This document shows, in pieces, positions 1-9,899 of a stretch of 64,000 bases of DNA. Position numbers and translations under genes: made by a program. Under the pieces are notes generated by a model, which was given only the letters and a program-made list of their open reading frames with translations, made no database searches and was not told where the DNA came from. The DNA is from Cyanophora paradoxa (Eukaryota; Glaucocystophyceae; Cyanophorales; Cyanophoraceae): the NCBI GenBank assembly GCA_004431415.1, contig QPMI01000071.1, positions 186,001 to 250,000 on the forward strand, in the 5' to 3' direction. How positions within the stretch are numbered: the first letter of the stretch is position 1; every line of letters begins with the position of its first letter.

Positions 1-1
1 T

Positions 2-160
2 TCCTTTTACCACGAACCGAGCGCAAGCATCCCTTTCGTAAATGTCACATCGCAACTCGATTTAGATCGTCTCACAATTTCGCTTCGAAAATGGCGGGGC
101 TCTGTTGCGGATATAAACGGTCTCTCATACTCGTTTCAGCTGGAAGTGATCACGGATTAA
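2..160 (+). CDS. C-terminal fragment of a virus-like structural protein (5' end outside window)
   Basis: Frame 2 is open from the window edge to a TAA at 158-160 and gives about 52 residues. The end reads like a beta-rich virion protein tail: LDRLTISLRKWRGSVADING followed by a SFQLEVITD terminus. I recall similar LDxLTI...G...sF.LeI endings in minor structural proteins of polinton-like and related DNA viruses, but this is memory of a pattern, not a search. It ends 7 bp before the convergent stop of the patatin gene, the tight packing expected of a virus. It is too short to name further; the rest of the gene lies to the left. Confidence 0.5.
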   Translation, partial: SFYHEPSASIPFVNVTSQLDLDRLTISLRKWRGSVADINGLSYSFQLEVITD

Positions 161-167
161 GCGCTGT

Positions 168-1661
168 TCACACGTAGTAGCCCTCGAAATCTATTCGGCA
201 TGCCGAAGCTACGTTCGTCGTGAGCACCCAGATTACGAGGGTTCTCACAGATCTCGGGTTCGCTAAGAAATGTTCGTCGGGATCAGCACTTTCGGCTATT
301 TGATTTGCATTGGTAAACACTCTCGTCGCGCCGGCTTCTGTGTATGTGACAAGCGCCGAAACTCCCGGAGTTAATTGGTAATCGATCTCAAACGTTTTAA
401 TGTAGTTTCCATTCGCAGCCGGCTTCATTTTTATAGAGGAAAGCATAAACAGACGCGGGAAATCGATGCGTAAGTAATTGCCTCCCGACCTACTACCTTG
501 CGGCGGGTTTGTAAATCCCACCCATCCCGTAGCATTTGACCAGCGGGCATCAGAAGCTGTGCCAAATTCCGCAATAAAGGCGCTATTATCGAGCGGCACC
601 CAGTTAGACTCCGGGGGTGCGCTTACATCTGTGCACCCGGACAGATTAATTATGGGAACATCGCCCTCTGAGATATTCATCGTCAGCACTGAATACATCG
701 CATTAAAATACGTTTGCTGTGCGGAAACAAACGCGAGCGCTTCCGTTTCCAAATATTGCAGGTGACTCGTTGTGATAGTATCGAGGGTCATTTTATCTTT
801 CGGTAAAGGAACGCTCAGCTTATAGTAGCGATCGTAATTCTGATCATCGTTTCTGGGTAAAAGTTCCAGTAGCTTTACGTGGGCGTTTAGATCACTCGAC
901 TCTAAGAACATGCTGAGAATTGGCGATCCTGTGGCGCTTAGCATCCATTGCACGATCCCCCAATTTTTCATAGTGTCGTACGAATATCCCGCGGTTGCTT
1001 TATCGGCGTCTTGGACGTGACCCGCCGTAATCGAGACCACGATTAGCTCCTCCTCGCAAGAGTTTCCGAATAAAGTGCGGGCGAATGTGTAACCACAAAC
1101 CCCGGGCGAATTATTTCCACTCATGCAACCATCAATTAAACAGTATGTTCTTCCGGCGACTGTGACTTGTTTCGGCTCGAAATAGGTCGGAGCAGCCGAG
1201 GTAGCCCTTGCAGCATCGCGCACAAGCATCCCATTAATATCTTCATCGTTGCTTGAAATAAAAACGGGGGACATTTGAACCGTGTCGAACGCAGTTACTA
1301 TGGTGGGTTTGTAGAGATCCGCCATAGTCGCTGAGCCGCAAAGTTCCAGAGCCACAGCTTCTAAATTCGTGGCTTCATACTTGGGGCGTTGCACAATCGA
1401 TGTAAGCACTCGTGGATTCGCGAAAATCAGCGGTAGTTTCGCTTTGTAGAGCGCCAGAATATCAGTGGCAGTATATTTAGGGGCGCCATCGGTTCCCTTG
1501 ATATTCAATAGGAGCGCGATTAATCCACCTGTGGATGTTCCCGCAAAGCAGTCGAATAGCTGTTGGATTCGTTTACCGGTTTGGGCTTCAATCTGTGCCA
1601 GTATAGCAGCCTCGATTATTCCGCGCGACCCCCCTCCACTCAAAGCGAGGCAGGTCTTCAT
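168..1661 (-). CDS. Patatin-like phospholipase with C-terminal discoidin-like domain
   Basis: The 497-aa protein starts LALSGGGSRG (oxyanion-hole glycine loop, about residues 6-14) and has the nucleophile elbow GTSTGG near residue 42; the second catalytic residue is probably the Asp in LIDGCMSGNN near residue 177. These are the Ser/Asp dyad landmarks of patatin-like acyl hydrolases, which cleave membrane glycerolipids. The last ~140 residues (WVGFTNPPQG, YLRIDFPRLF, SSIKMKP, KTFEIDYQ) resemble an F5/8 type C (discoidin) beta-sandwich, a sugar- or lipid-binding fold; that assignment is my inference. There is no signal peptide and no TM segment. The gene is divergent from the fibre gene over only 43 bp and lies in the intronless AT-richer block. 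In a virus such an enzyme could act on host membranes at entry or exit. Confidence 0.85.
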   Translation of the reverse strand: MKTCLALSGGGSRGIIEAAILAQIEAQTGKRIQQLFDCFAGTSTGGLIALLLNIKGTDGAPKYTATDILALYKAKLPLIFANPRVLTSIVQRPKYEATNLEAVALELCGSATMADLYKPTIVTAFDTVQMSPVFISSNDEDINGMLVRDAARATSAAPTYFEPKQVTVAGRTYCLIDGCMSGNNSPGVCGYTFARTLFGNSCEEELIVVSITAGHVQDADKATAGYSYDTMKNWGIVQWMLSATGSPILSMFLESSDLNAHVKLLELLPRNDDQNYDRYYKLSVPLPKDKMTLDTITTSHLQYLETEALAFVSAQQTYFNAMYSVLTMNISEGDVPIINLSGCTDVSAPPESNWVPLDNSAFIAEFGTASDARWSNATGWVGFTNPPQGSRSGGNYLRIDFPRLFMLSSIKMKPAANGNYIKTFEIDYQLTPGVSALVTYTEAGATRVFTNANQIAESADPDEHFLANPRSVRTLVIWVLTTNVASACRIDFEGYYV

Positions 1662-1704
1662 TATCTTATATACTTCTTATATATCTTCTTTGTTTATAAA
1701 GAGG
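1662..1704. promoter_or_regulatory. Divergent AT-rich promoter between lipase and fibre genes
   Basis: Only 43 bp separate the two opposed start codons. The spacer is almost pure A/T, with TATATA-like words readable on both strands (TATATATC toward the plus gene, TATATAAGAAGTATATAAG toward the minus gene), so it very likely carries both promoters. Motif identity is not established. Confidence 0.5.
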
Positions 1705-4700
1705 ATGTCGTTCCTGAATCCGCGACCAGATGCACGAGTAATTAATTCGACCACGCAAATAGAAGACAGTGATCAAGTAAACACCGAAATTCGCGGGTCT
1801 CTGAGAATAAACTTCAATGCAGACCGCGAAGATCCAGTCAGTGGGACACCGAGCAGACCCGCAGCTTTGCAGTTAATGAACGTCGAGAAAGGGGATCATA
1901 AACTTGGAATCGACTTTTTACTTGATGATAACGAACGAAACAGAGTCGCCAGCATTCAGGCAACCCGCCAGCTACCGAAAACGGTGCGATATAATCGTAG
2001 GAACATCCCAAAAGCATTCGATAGAGGTCGCTTAAACTTCTTCATTCAAGATGAGAGCGGTTTCCAAAATGCAGCTATGAGAATCGTGGATAATAGCACA
2101 CTTATAGCGGGAGTATCCACACGAAAAACAAAGGTAGAGGTCGTCCATGATCTCTCAGCAGGTAATCTTACGACGAGTAATATTACAGCAAGTAACATCA
2201 CTACGGATACCCTAAACGTAAACTCGCTTAACTCCGAGTCGTTTTTCGCCACCAATGTCGCAACCTGTAACCTAAACATCGAATCCTTTGTGATTCAGAA
2301 GAGCGAATCGGTTCCCCAGATAACAGAGGGTGTTTTCACATTAGACCCCGCGAAACCGACCTTAGAAATTGTCGAAAATGGGAACGTTGTGGATATAATT
2401 GGCGCCAATGCTCCGAATGTGAGATCCTTAGCACTTGATAAAACGACTATATCATTTGCAGAGGAGATTCCGGCTTTTACCACAGAGAAACAGGCACTGA
2501 GAACAGATCATGTTTACATTACCAGAGACAATATAAACGATCTTTTAGGCAAGGACATCGTAAAGGCGTTTTTGGAGTTCGAGAGGAGCAAGAACACCAA
2601 AGATTCCAGCCAGGATGGAACCCTCACGACCCACACTACTGAAATCGCGGCTTTGCAATCCGAAATTAATGCTCTGTTTGCAGCAGATGGAGCGCTTGCA
2701 ATTACCTTAGCCCATATTCTATCGAAAAGGAACATTTACCCCGCGACTGACAACACATACCGAGTTGGTTTATCGAATCTGAGATGGTCAGAGGTGCATG
2801 GAGTTTCCATGTTTGCCTCCAATTTAATCCTTCCATTTAATCACTCACTCCGACCCAATCAGATTCTCACCAGTGAAAATGCACTGATCAGCTACACTGA
2901 CTTTAATAGTAACCTTTCCCGCTCAGTTTCGCGGACTGAGACCTACGAGGTCACAGGCTACCCGCAGAAATTCGCAGGTCTCGAAGTTTATGTAGTTTAT
3001 GCAGACAGTCCCACATACACATTTACTTGGGATCAATTGGGTGTCACAGGTTTCGAGACTTTACCTACGGTTACCTTGGTCGATCATACAGTTTACTTTA
3101 ATCAAATCACTTTGACTGATGAATATAACAAGGCATATGTCCATAATATCACCTCCACAGGGTTTCAGGTTTTGTTCCAATATGTTGGAACTAATACTCT
3201 CATTATCCGGAACTCGTCACTGAACACCATAGCTAATCTGAGTTTCACTCTTACTGTCAATTATGTCACCCCTGTATTCGATAGCAAACCCAGAGTAAAG
3301 GTTTACCGAGATTTACAAGGTAGCAATATCGTGCCCTTCTCACAGAATTTCGATCTTGGCGCGAACTCTTTAAGGTGGAACACAGTTTATTCTTTGAGTG
3401 CAAACACCTGTAATATTGTAGTCGCAGGTTCATCGGCTACTATTGGAGATCTGACCGCGCCTTTTAGAAAGGAGTATCTTAAAGAGCTGTATATAACAAA
3501 GTCTGATTTACCAGATGCTATTTCGTTGGTGCTCTCCCCGACTCCCAGCATCTCATACCACAATGTAAAAGACACAAGTAATGTAGTGCAGAGGGGAAGT
3601 AAAGTATTCCAGGCATCCGAAATAGGATCGGTCTCATATAGATATCTTGCAGGGGTTCCAGCGAGTTTTAATTTCACATTTGAGTCTCCATTTGTCTCTC
3701 CTCCTACCATTGAAATTACAGACCCGAATCTGTATGTGGTCAATGATGGCTCATCTACCTCTCTTCAAAATGCACCAGCTGGCTACTCCCCTTTTGTTGC
3801 AACTAACATAACAACCACCGGCTTTACGCTCGTGGGAAATGCAACAGTGACATATGCTTTATCAGGGTATCCTATTGGGTTGTATTTTGCGAAATTTAAT
3901 CTCTCTGTTATCCCAGCAGTTTCCCTTTCTCCTCCCTTCACTGTGAGTTGGAAGGCAACAGGAACTATTCCGCGATTTGACCCCGAAGACCGATTAAAAA
4001 TAAGGTATCCTCTCGATGTTACCGACATTCATACTACGAGGATCAATGGGCAGAACTTCGTATTTAATGGAACCAATGCTACTCTGATCGATAATCGAGT
4101 TACAAATAATTACTTTTTCGATTCTCGATACATTAATACTTGCAACATTGTCATACATAAAACGTTTGAGGATCGCAGTAAGACCTTAACAGTCACCTTG
4201 CCCACTCATTCGAATGTCTCAGATGGATTTTACTATTATCTGTTAAATCGCTATTACACCTCTTATATTCCATATCCTTCTGAGACTGTCAGCATGAGCT
4301 ATCCCAAAGTCACCCTAACATCGACCAATGCTGACTTCTTTGGATCCACAGACTTCATGAGAGACTTCTTTTATTTTACATCCTCCACAGATGGTCTCTT
4401 AGTTTATTACTCTTACAAATATGAGTCTATTGCTACCCAAATCGAAAGCCACCCAAACACTGATGTGATCACAGCAGGCGATAAGAAATATATAAAAACC
4501 GCTTCCCCATGGGTTTGCACTGTCCGGCTCGATGACAGATACACTCCTAACCTAAATAACATTGGATTGCACTCGACATGCAATATTTATGTGCAAGGTG
4601 CGATTTCGGCTACCAAATATTATGAGGGCGGAAATTGTGATACAGGACATAGGTTGCTATCGCGAAATGGACTCTTTGAGTCATTCAGTGGGACGGCTCT

Positions 4701-5415
4701 ACCGCCTTTTATCAGGGATACAGTATATGATACCACATGCAATATTTGGGTGTGTCGATCTGTGAGCAATCCACCTGTGACACAGGAATTATACAAGTAT
4801 CTCGCAGATACCTATGGTGCAATCTCAGGATCCTCCACAGGAAATCCAGCGACGGCTCCTATCGTGTTTGCGAATGCATACACAGCGCCAACCTCATTAG
4901 CAGGGTCGACGGAACCGCCCCCAGATTCAGATCCTAACTTGCCTCCTGATGAGTCAGACCCACAGACCCCACCTACCACTGATCCTACAACACCTAATAA
5001 TCCCACAAATCCTACGAATCCAGTCGGAGCACCGGGAACTGATCCAGGAACGTTAGTGCTTATGATTCTCTTGCCGATTCTCGGTGCTCTTGGGCTTGTG
5101 CTTGCATACAAATTCCGAGCTTTATGTTGTGCTTGCATAGACAGAACCATTGCAGGTGCAGGTAATAAATACTCGGTGCCAGAAATGAATGTGACCCAAA
5201 CAGCCGAAGGAGATGTGGGGTTAGAGGTGAGGTCAGCCGAGGGGCATGGTCTTAGTGTTGTGAGAACTGATCAACCACCAGCAAGTAGGGCAGCACCCAA
5301 AAAATCGCGAGCACAAGAATTGGCAGAGCAAACGATGAATAATGATAGAGACTTTATGGCGGAAATGGCACAGCGAGAAGGGAGAATATATGAACATGTT
5401 CCAAACGTTATGTAA
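1705..5415 (+). CDS. Fibre/spike-like virion protein with C-terminal membrane anchor
   Basis: The frame is open from 1465, but the ATG at 1705 is the likely start because the upstream 80 codons lie inside the opposing lipase gene; this gives 1236 aa. The N-terminal ~180 residues are followed by Thr/Ser/Asn-rich beta-repeat sequence (for example TTSNITASNITTDTLNVNSL) typical of viral and phage fibres. Phrases such as RWNTVYSLSANTCNI recur as S/T..CNI motifs along the chain. A Pro/Thr/Asn-rich hinge (about residues 1070-1112) precedes one hydrophobic helix (VLMILLPILGALGLVLAYKF, about 1118-1140) and a ~95-residue Lys/Arg/Glu-rich tail. No signal peptide is visible. The layout suggests a spike anchored in a membrane by its C-terminus. 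Family not recognised beyond that; 37 bp separate it from the next gene. Confidence 0.7.
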   Translation: MSFLNPRPDARVINSTTQIEDSDQVNTEIRGSLRINFNADREDPVSGTPSRPAALQLMNVEKGDHKLGIDFLLDDNERNRVASIQATRQLPKTVRYNRRNIPKAFDRGRLNFFIQDESGFQNAAMRIVDNSTLIAGVSTRKTKVEVVHDLSAGNLTTSNITASNITTDTLNVNSLNSESFFATNVATCNLNIESFVIQKSESVPQITEGVFTLDPAKPTLEIVENGNVVDIIGANAPNVRSLALDKTTISFAEEIPAFTTEKQALRTDHVYITRDNINDLLGKDIVKAFLEFERSKNTKDSSQDGTLTTHTTEIAALQSEINALFAADGALAITLAHILSKRNIYPATDNTYRVGLSNLRWSEVHGVSMFASNLILPFNHSLRPNQILTSENALISYTDFNSNLSRSVSRTETYEVTGYPQKFAGLEVYVVYADSPTYTFTWDQLGVTGFETLPTVTLVDHTVYFNQITLTDEYNKAYVHNITSTGFQVLFQYVGTNTLIIRNSSLNTIANLSFTLTVNYVTPVFDSKPRVKVYRDLQGSNIVPFSQNFDLGANSLRWNTVYSLSANTCNIVVAGSSATIGDLTAPFRKEYLKELYITKSDLPDAISLVLSPTPSISYHNVKDTSNVVQRGSKVFQASEIGSVSYRYLAGVPASFNFTFESPFVSPPTIEITDPNLYVVNDGSSTSLQNAPAGYSPFVATNITTTGFTLVGNATVTYALSGYPIGLYFAKFNLSVIPAVSLSPPFTVSWKATGTIPRFDPEDRLKIRYPLDVTDIHTTRINGQNFVFNGTNATLIDNRVTNNYFFDSRYINTCNIVIHKTFEDRSKTLTVTLPTHSNVSDGFYYYLLNRYYTSYIPYPSETVSMSYPKVTLTSTNADFFGSTDFMRDFFYFTSSTDGLLVYYSYKYESIATQIESHPNTDVITAGDKKYIKTASPWVCTVRLDDRYTPNLNNIGLHSTCNIYVQGAISATKYYEGGNCDTGHRLLSRNGLFESFSGTALPPFIRDTVYDTTCNIWVCRSVSNPPVTQELYKYLADTYGAISGSSTGNPATAPIVFANAYTAPTSLAGSTEPPPDSDPNLPPDESDPQTPPTTDPTTPNNPTNPTNPVGAPGTDPGTLVLMILLPILGALGLVLAYKFRALCCACIDRTIAGAGNKYSVPEMNVTQTAEGDVGLEVRSAEGHGLSVVRTDQPPASRAAPKKSRAQELAEQTMNNDRDFMAEMAQREGRIYEHVPNVM

Positions 5416-5452
5416 CAACCTTAATTTTTGTAGTATTGCATAATAGAGTATA

Positions 5453-8400
5453 ATGACTGAACCCATAGTAGAAACGACAATAAAGAATGCTGTATTGGAT
5501 AATAATTTTTATATAACCCACGCCAATATACCCAGTGAATCCAATGACCTGATAGTAGATCTAAAAGGGTATGTGATGGGAGCTATGGCTTCCAACCTGT
5601 GGAATGACATTTTTGGTTACGAGTTTGGTCACATATATGACATAGCAAATGGGATTGGCTATGTGGATGCAATGGCAGGAACAGCCTTTCGAAATCTAAA
5701 TGGCAACTGTGTGGGAGGGTGGATGTTTCAGATCTGTTCAAATGTCGATCCTACTATTGATCCAGCTACTGTGACCTTTGATTGCAATCTATTCGCCCCT
5801 AAAACCATATTCTCCATCACTTGCAACCTTGTATGTTCAGATGTGCCCATTGTAGCACCTGTAATAGGTGCAAATAATATATATATACGGAAAGAAGCTG
5901 TTGTTACTTCAAATGTGGTTCAGGGTTGGATCCAAAACCACACACACACGAAGTCCCAAATAACAGACTTCGATCACACTCATTTATGGGAACATATCAC
6001 AAATCCGCCATTAACCTTCCCACCTGCTACACACACTCATGATTATTCCCAGATCACCAACAGCAACCACACTCACACCAAGTCAGAGATCACAGATTTT
6101 GCACACAATCACTTGTGGGAACATATCACAAATCCGCCATTAACCTTCCCACCTGCTACACACACTCATGATTACTCCCAGATCACCAATAGCAACCACA
6201 CTCACACCAAGTCAGAGATCACAGATTTCGCCCATACTCATTTATGGGAGCATATCACAAATCCTCCCTCAACCTTCCCACCAGGAAAACACTCCCATGA
6301 TTATTCAGAGATTACCAATAGCAACCATAGGCACCCATGGAGCGAAATAGACGAACAGCCAGTTTTTGCACAATTGAATGCAATCGGAAACGTTTTTAAT
6401 GGAGTCACACTTTACCAATCGATTAATACACCTGAAAGGCTATTTTTGAATGATCATTATGTTAGTCTGAATGGGTCGTTTACAGGTGAAACAGGCACAC
6501 CGATGGTGGGAACTCTTGCAGTAAGATTACCCAGGGATCCAATTGTAAATGGAGTTTATGATGGCGATTTTAATGTAGGAGTAAATGATACTTTCCCCAG
6601 TATCTATGTCACGAATTATCACCCAGGGGAAACAGGACAAGTAGAGAATTTTTCAGCAGCTATTCAAATAAACGTTACAGATCAAAGCGCATATGATGGA
6701 GCAAGACCTAAAATAGTATTCACAAGGGAGAAAGTCGTTAACTATCTTCCCGTTGCGGGACAACCCACAGATGATCACGGAAAATGTGAGATGGCGTGGA
6801 TTAAAACGACATCAGGTGGCGCCTTAGAAGTCAATCAGAGAATGGCGGCGAAAAACTTACACAATACAACCCTTTCCGGTGTTGTTACAGATGATTACTT
6901 AGAAAACAAAGATTATGTTACAAATACAGAATTACAGTTAGCTGTTACAGATTTTGTTACAGATACCGAATTAACATCAGCTCTTGCGAATTATCTACCT
7001 CTCACAGGTGGAACTGTAACAGGAACTGTGAATGCTACCACTTTACAAATTGGTGGAACCACAATACCAAAAGGTTACGATTTTGACCAATTAGATGTTA
7101 TTTCGACAGATAGAAGCGCAAATAATTGGAATTTAGGATGGACAGCAAGAACAGGACAAGCAGGATGTTATACAACACCACAAAATGATGAAGATTGTAG
7201 CGCTTGTTTTATGCGTTGGACAGTTCCAGAAGGTATGAAATCATTTTACATTCAGCATATGCCGTGGGCGAATTGTCGATATTATGATATCTACGGACAA
7301 ACAGCCAATAATAACCAGCATTTCTTAAAACGTATAAATGCATATCAGGGAATCCAGGCAGTAAATCAAGATGGGACACATAATACTGTTTTGTTTGCCT
7401 CAATCAACTGTGAGTTTTACACAAAGATATTTGTTAAAGGTGGAAAAGGTCGCATTCATCTTACAGGTGTTTTTGGGTGGAGTAGACAGAGAGCAACCGA
7501 CAATGAATTGGGCATGATCTCTTGGGATAATATATTTAGCAAACCATCATTTTACTCAGCCGCAGACCTTCCAGCAACAGCAAAATGGACAGTGGACAAT
7601 TGGTTAAAATCAACAGACAATATAGAACGATTTTGGTTTGGAAATGGTAATACGACATATATTCGAGGTTATGGAAACTCTGATAATGTTTGTGTGGAGT
7701 TTCGCAATGGCTCCGATTTAGCAATATTAAAATCATATAATAATGGTAATTTATGGGTAGGAGGAACTTTAAATGTTACTACAAGTGTAAGCGCACCATC
7801 AATTACAGGAACTACTATAAATGCAACAACCATAGATGTTGCAACATTAAAAAGAAATGGTTATGACGTTCCGAAATTCTACGCTTTTGATGACACAGTA
7901 GCAGGTGGCGCTTATCAGTTATCGAGTGGAACTTGGATAACCGGTAGTGGGTGGCAATGGGATCCAGGATATAATTATGGAAGTTATGCATACAACAGTG
8001 AATCCGATGATATAGTAGCTCCTACAACTACTTGGATTCAATACACAATCCCAGCCGCATTAGTGAATGGGACAGCATTCCTTACTCATTTACCATGGTA
8101 TAATTGCCGTTATTTTGAGATTTGGGGAGTCCGTAGTAATGGAACGGTTGTATTTATTACGAGAGTTAATAACTATCAACCACATGACGGCAGTAGCGAC
8201 AATCACCACAACGGAGTTAATAATGTCCCTATCTTCCTTGCCGGTCGATTTACTCACATTCGTATTTATCCAAAAGTCGGAAGAGTTCACATTATGGGAA
8301 TTGGTTTTACACACGATCGCGCACATAGTAGTTCATATGGTGGACACACCGGTTTTATTCATTGGAATAATGTTTATAGTAAACCTACTATTCCTACATC

Positions 8401-9415
8401 CTATCTTTCATTAACAGATGTCACAAATTCCATTGGAAACATTACCAGTTTTGATGTGGTTTCAGGATGGAATAGTGCAACTGTTTATTTTATAGGATCT
8501 TGGGGGACAGGTTGGAAACCTACAACAGACAATCCAGTAGAAGGATTTTATAGTAACATCGAAAATGATACCACAAGTGGTGACTACATGCAAATGGAAG
8601 TTCCCAGTGGAATGCGAACATGTCATGTCCAGTATTTCTGTTGGACGAATTGTAGATATTTTGATATTGGTGGCTATCGAAATGGTAGATGGAATCACAT
8701 TATGAGAGTAAATACGTATCAAAATATTTCAAATGTAGCCGATTCAAATTGGCATGATGGGTTAACATGGACATCCTTCTTTTGTGCGAATTTCTCACAT
8801 ATTCGATTTATTGCAAGAAAGGGAAGATGTCACATTGGGATGATTGGATGGACAAAAGAAGTAGGAAGAACAGCACCAGCAAATGGTATGATCAGTTGGG
8901 ATAATGTTTTTAGTAAACCAGGAACAGCAGTATGGTCACACAACACATGGTTAGCATCAACAGATGGCTATTCACGTTTCTATTTTTCCAGTGATGGAAC
9001 AACATATATTAGAGGACATGGAACCTATGTTTGTGTGTGGAGAGATGCAAATGATTGGGATATGGCGTCATTGGATAATGTGGGGACATTTTGGGTAAGG
9101 ACACAATACCTTGCAAGTGATAGAAGATACAAAACAGATATTAAGAAGCTTACAGGCGCTTTACCAGCAATTGAAAGATTAGAAGGGGTGTCTTACAAGA
9201 AAAAGGATACCCAAAATGGTAAGACATGTTTAGGACTGATAGCACAAGATGTGGAGAAAGTGATACCAGAAGTTGTTGGAAAAGGAAAGGATGGGCTGTT
9301 AGCAATTGAATACACAGCATTGGTTCCTGTTCTCATAGAAGCTGTTAAAGAATTATCCCAGAAATGCAAGAGTTTACAAGATCAAATAGACCAAATTAAA
9401 AATGTCACAGTATAA
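5453..9415 (+). CDS. Tail-fibre-like protein with H-T-H repeats and S74 intramolecular chaperone domain
   Basis: The 1320-aa protein has three parts. Residues about 162-300 hold near-identical His/Thr repeats (HTHTKSQITDF, LWEHITNPPLTFPPATHTHD), a metal-binding fibre motif of phages and large DNA viruses. Residues about 540-1160 hold three diverged copies of a ~180-residue module recognisable by NCRYxxI, RxNxYQ, GRxHxxG and ISWDNxFSKP (NCRY cores near 603, 880 and 1063). The C-terminus from about 1220 is a Peptidase_S74 chaperone: SDRRYKTDIKKL with the Ser-Asp catalytic pair, LGLIAQDVEKVIPEV, then a short coiled coil. In characterised fibres this domain trimerises the shaft and cleaves itself off at that Ser. 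No introns. The role is most likely host attachment. Confidence 0.88.
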   Translation: MTEPIVETTIKNAVLDNNFYITHANIPSESNDLIVDLKGYVMGAMASNLWNDIFGYEFGHIYDIANGIGYVDAMAGTAFRNLNGNCVGGWMFQICSNVDPTIDPATVTFDCNLFAPKTIFSITCNLVCSDVPIVAPVIGANNIYIRKEAVVTSNVVQGWIQNHTHTKSQITDFDHTHLWEHITNPPLTFPPATHTHDYSQITNSNHTHTKSEITDFAHNHLWEHITNPPLTFPPATHTHDYSQITNSNHTHTKSEITDFAHTHLWEHITNPPSTFPPGKHSHDYSEITNSNHRHPWSEIDEQPVFAQLNAIGNVFNGVTLYQSINTPERLFLNDHYVSLNGSFTGETGTPMVGTLAVRLPRDPIVNGVYDGDFNVGVNDTFPSIYVTNYHPGETGQVENFSAAIQINVTDQSAYDGARPKIVFTREKVVNYLPVAGQPTDDHGKCEMAWIKTTSGGALEVNQRMAAKNLHNTTLSGVVTDDYLENKDYVTNTELQLAVTDFVTDTELTSALANYLPLTGGTVTGTVNATTLQIGGTTIPKGYDFDQLDVISTDRSANNWNLGWTARTGQAGCYTTPQNDEDCSACFMRWTVPEGMKSFYIQHMPWANCRYYDIYGQTANNNQHFLKRINAYQGIQAVNQDGTHNTVLFASINCEFYTKIFVKGGKGRIHLTGVFGWSRQRATDNELGMISWDNIFSKPSFYSAADLPATAKWTVDNWLKSTDNIERFWFGNGNTTYIRGYGNSDNVCVEFRNGSDLAILKSYNNGNLWVGGTLNVTTSVSAPSITGTTINATTIDVATLKRNGYDVPKFYAFDDTVAGGAYQLSSGTWITGSGWQWDPGYNYGSYAYNSESDDIVAPTTTWIQYTIPAALVNGTAFLTHLPWYNCRYFEIWGVRSNGTVVFITRVNNYQPHDGSSDNHHNGVNNVPIFLAGRFTHIRIYPKVGRVHIMGIGFTHDRAHSSSYGGHTGFIHWNNVYSKPTIPTSYLSLTDVTNSIGNITSFDVVSGWNSATVYFIGSWGTGWKPTTDNPVEGFYSNIENDTTSGDYMQMEVPSGMRTCHVQYFCWTNCRYFDIGGYRNGRWNHIMRVNTYQNISNVADSNWHDGLTWTSFFCANFSHIRFIARKGRCHIGMIGWTKEVGRTAPANGMISWDNVFSKPGTAVWSHNTWLASTDGYSRFYFSSDGTTYIRGHGTYVCVWRDANDWDMASLDNVGTFWVRTQYLASDRRYKTDIKKLTGALPAIERLEGVSYKKKDTQNGKTCLGLIAQDVEKVIPEVVGKGKDGLLAIEYTALVPVLIEAVKELSQKCKSLQDQIDQIKNVTV
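5935..6350 (+). repeat. In-gene H-T-H fibre repeat array
   Basis: About three and a half copies of a ~126-bp unit lie within the S74 fibre gene. The first two full copies are nearly identical at DNA level (for example the CACAAATCCGCCATTAACC stretch), the later ones diverge. The reading frame is maintained, so copy number could vary without breaking the protein. Confidence 0.8.
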
Positions 9416-9418
9416 TAA

Positions 9419-9727
9419 ATGACGACCTATCCACTTGGTGGATCTCCTTCTACTACTTCTCAACCTGTTGCTCTTGCATTCGATACCATCAAACTTGTAG
9501 CCGCACTACAAACTGTCGAAAAAACAATACAGCAAACTAACAAACTGTCCCCGGTTGTTCATGAATATAAAAACCTCTTGGTTAATGTCCTTGCGCAATC
9601 GGCGTATGGTGATCCCGTAGCACGTTATGCCGAATGTGATTCTAACCTTAAAGCGATGACATCAAACATCCAATGTCTAACAACCGCTTACCAATCTCTT
9701 GGATCGAATCTTATCACATTGGCTTAA
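9419..9727 (+). CDS. Small protein of unknown function in viral gene cluster
   Basis: 102 aa, starting 4 bp after the stop of the S74 fibre gene. Low charge, helical-looking C-terminal two thirds (KLVAALQTVEKTIQQTNKL), no TM segment and no recognised motif. Its position directly behind the fibre gene on the same strand suggests co-transcription and perhaps a small virion or assembly role, which is inference only. Confidence 0.6.
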   Translation: MTTYPLGGSPSTTSQPVALAFDTIKLVAALQTVEKTIQQTNKLSPVVHEYKNLLVNVLAQSAYGDPVARYAECDSNLKAMTSNIQCLTTAYQSLGSNLITLA

Positions 9728-9899
9728 TGGTTTATTTTTATTTTTCATAGAGCATGCATAAGAAAGGCATGTATCTTGCATAGTGGGCGGGGCGCGAGTG
9801 GTTCCAGTACATTTCGATTGAGTTCGCAAGTTTGTGCAGGTGGGCATTTTCGGCAGCACAAACTTGCTTTAAAAAGAATAGATAAAGTGCAATTCGGTT

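Noticed and set aside
1465-1704. N-terminal 80-codon extension of the membrane-anchored fibre
   Set aside because: It overlaps the opposing lipase coding region and lacks fibre-like sequence; the ATG at 1705 follows the AT-rich promoter.
5935-6350. CRISPR-like array
   Set aside because: The repeats are in-frame protein repeats within a coding region, without unique spacers.
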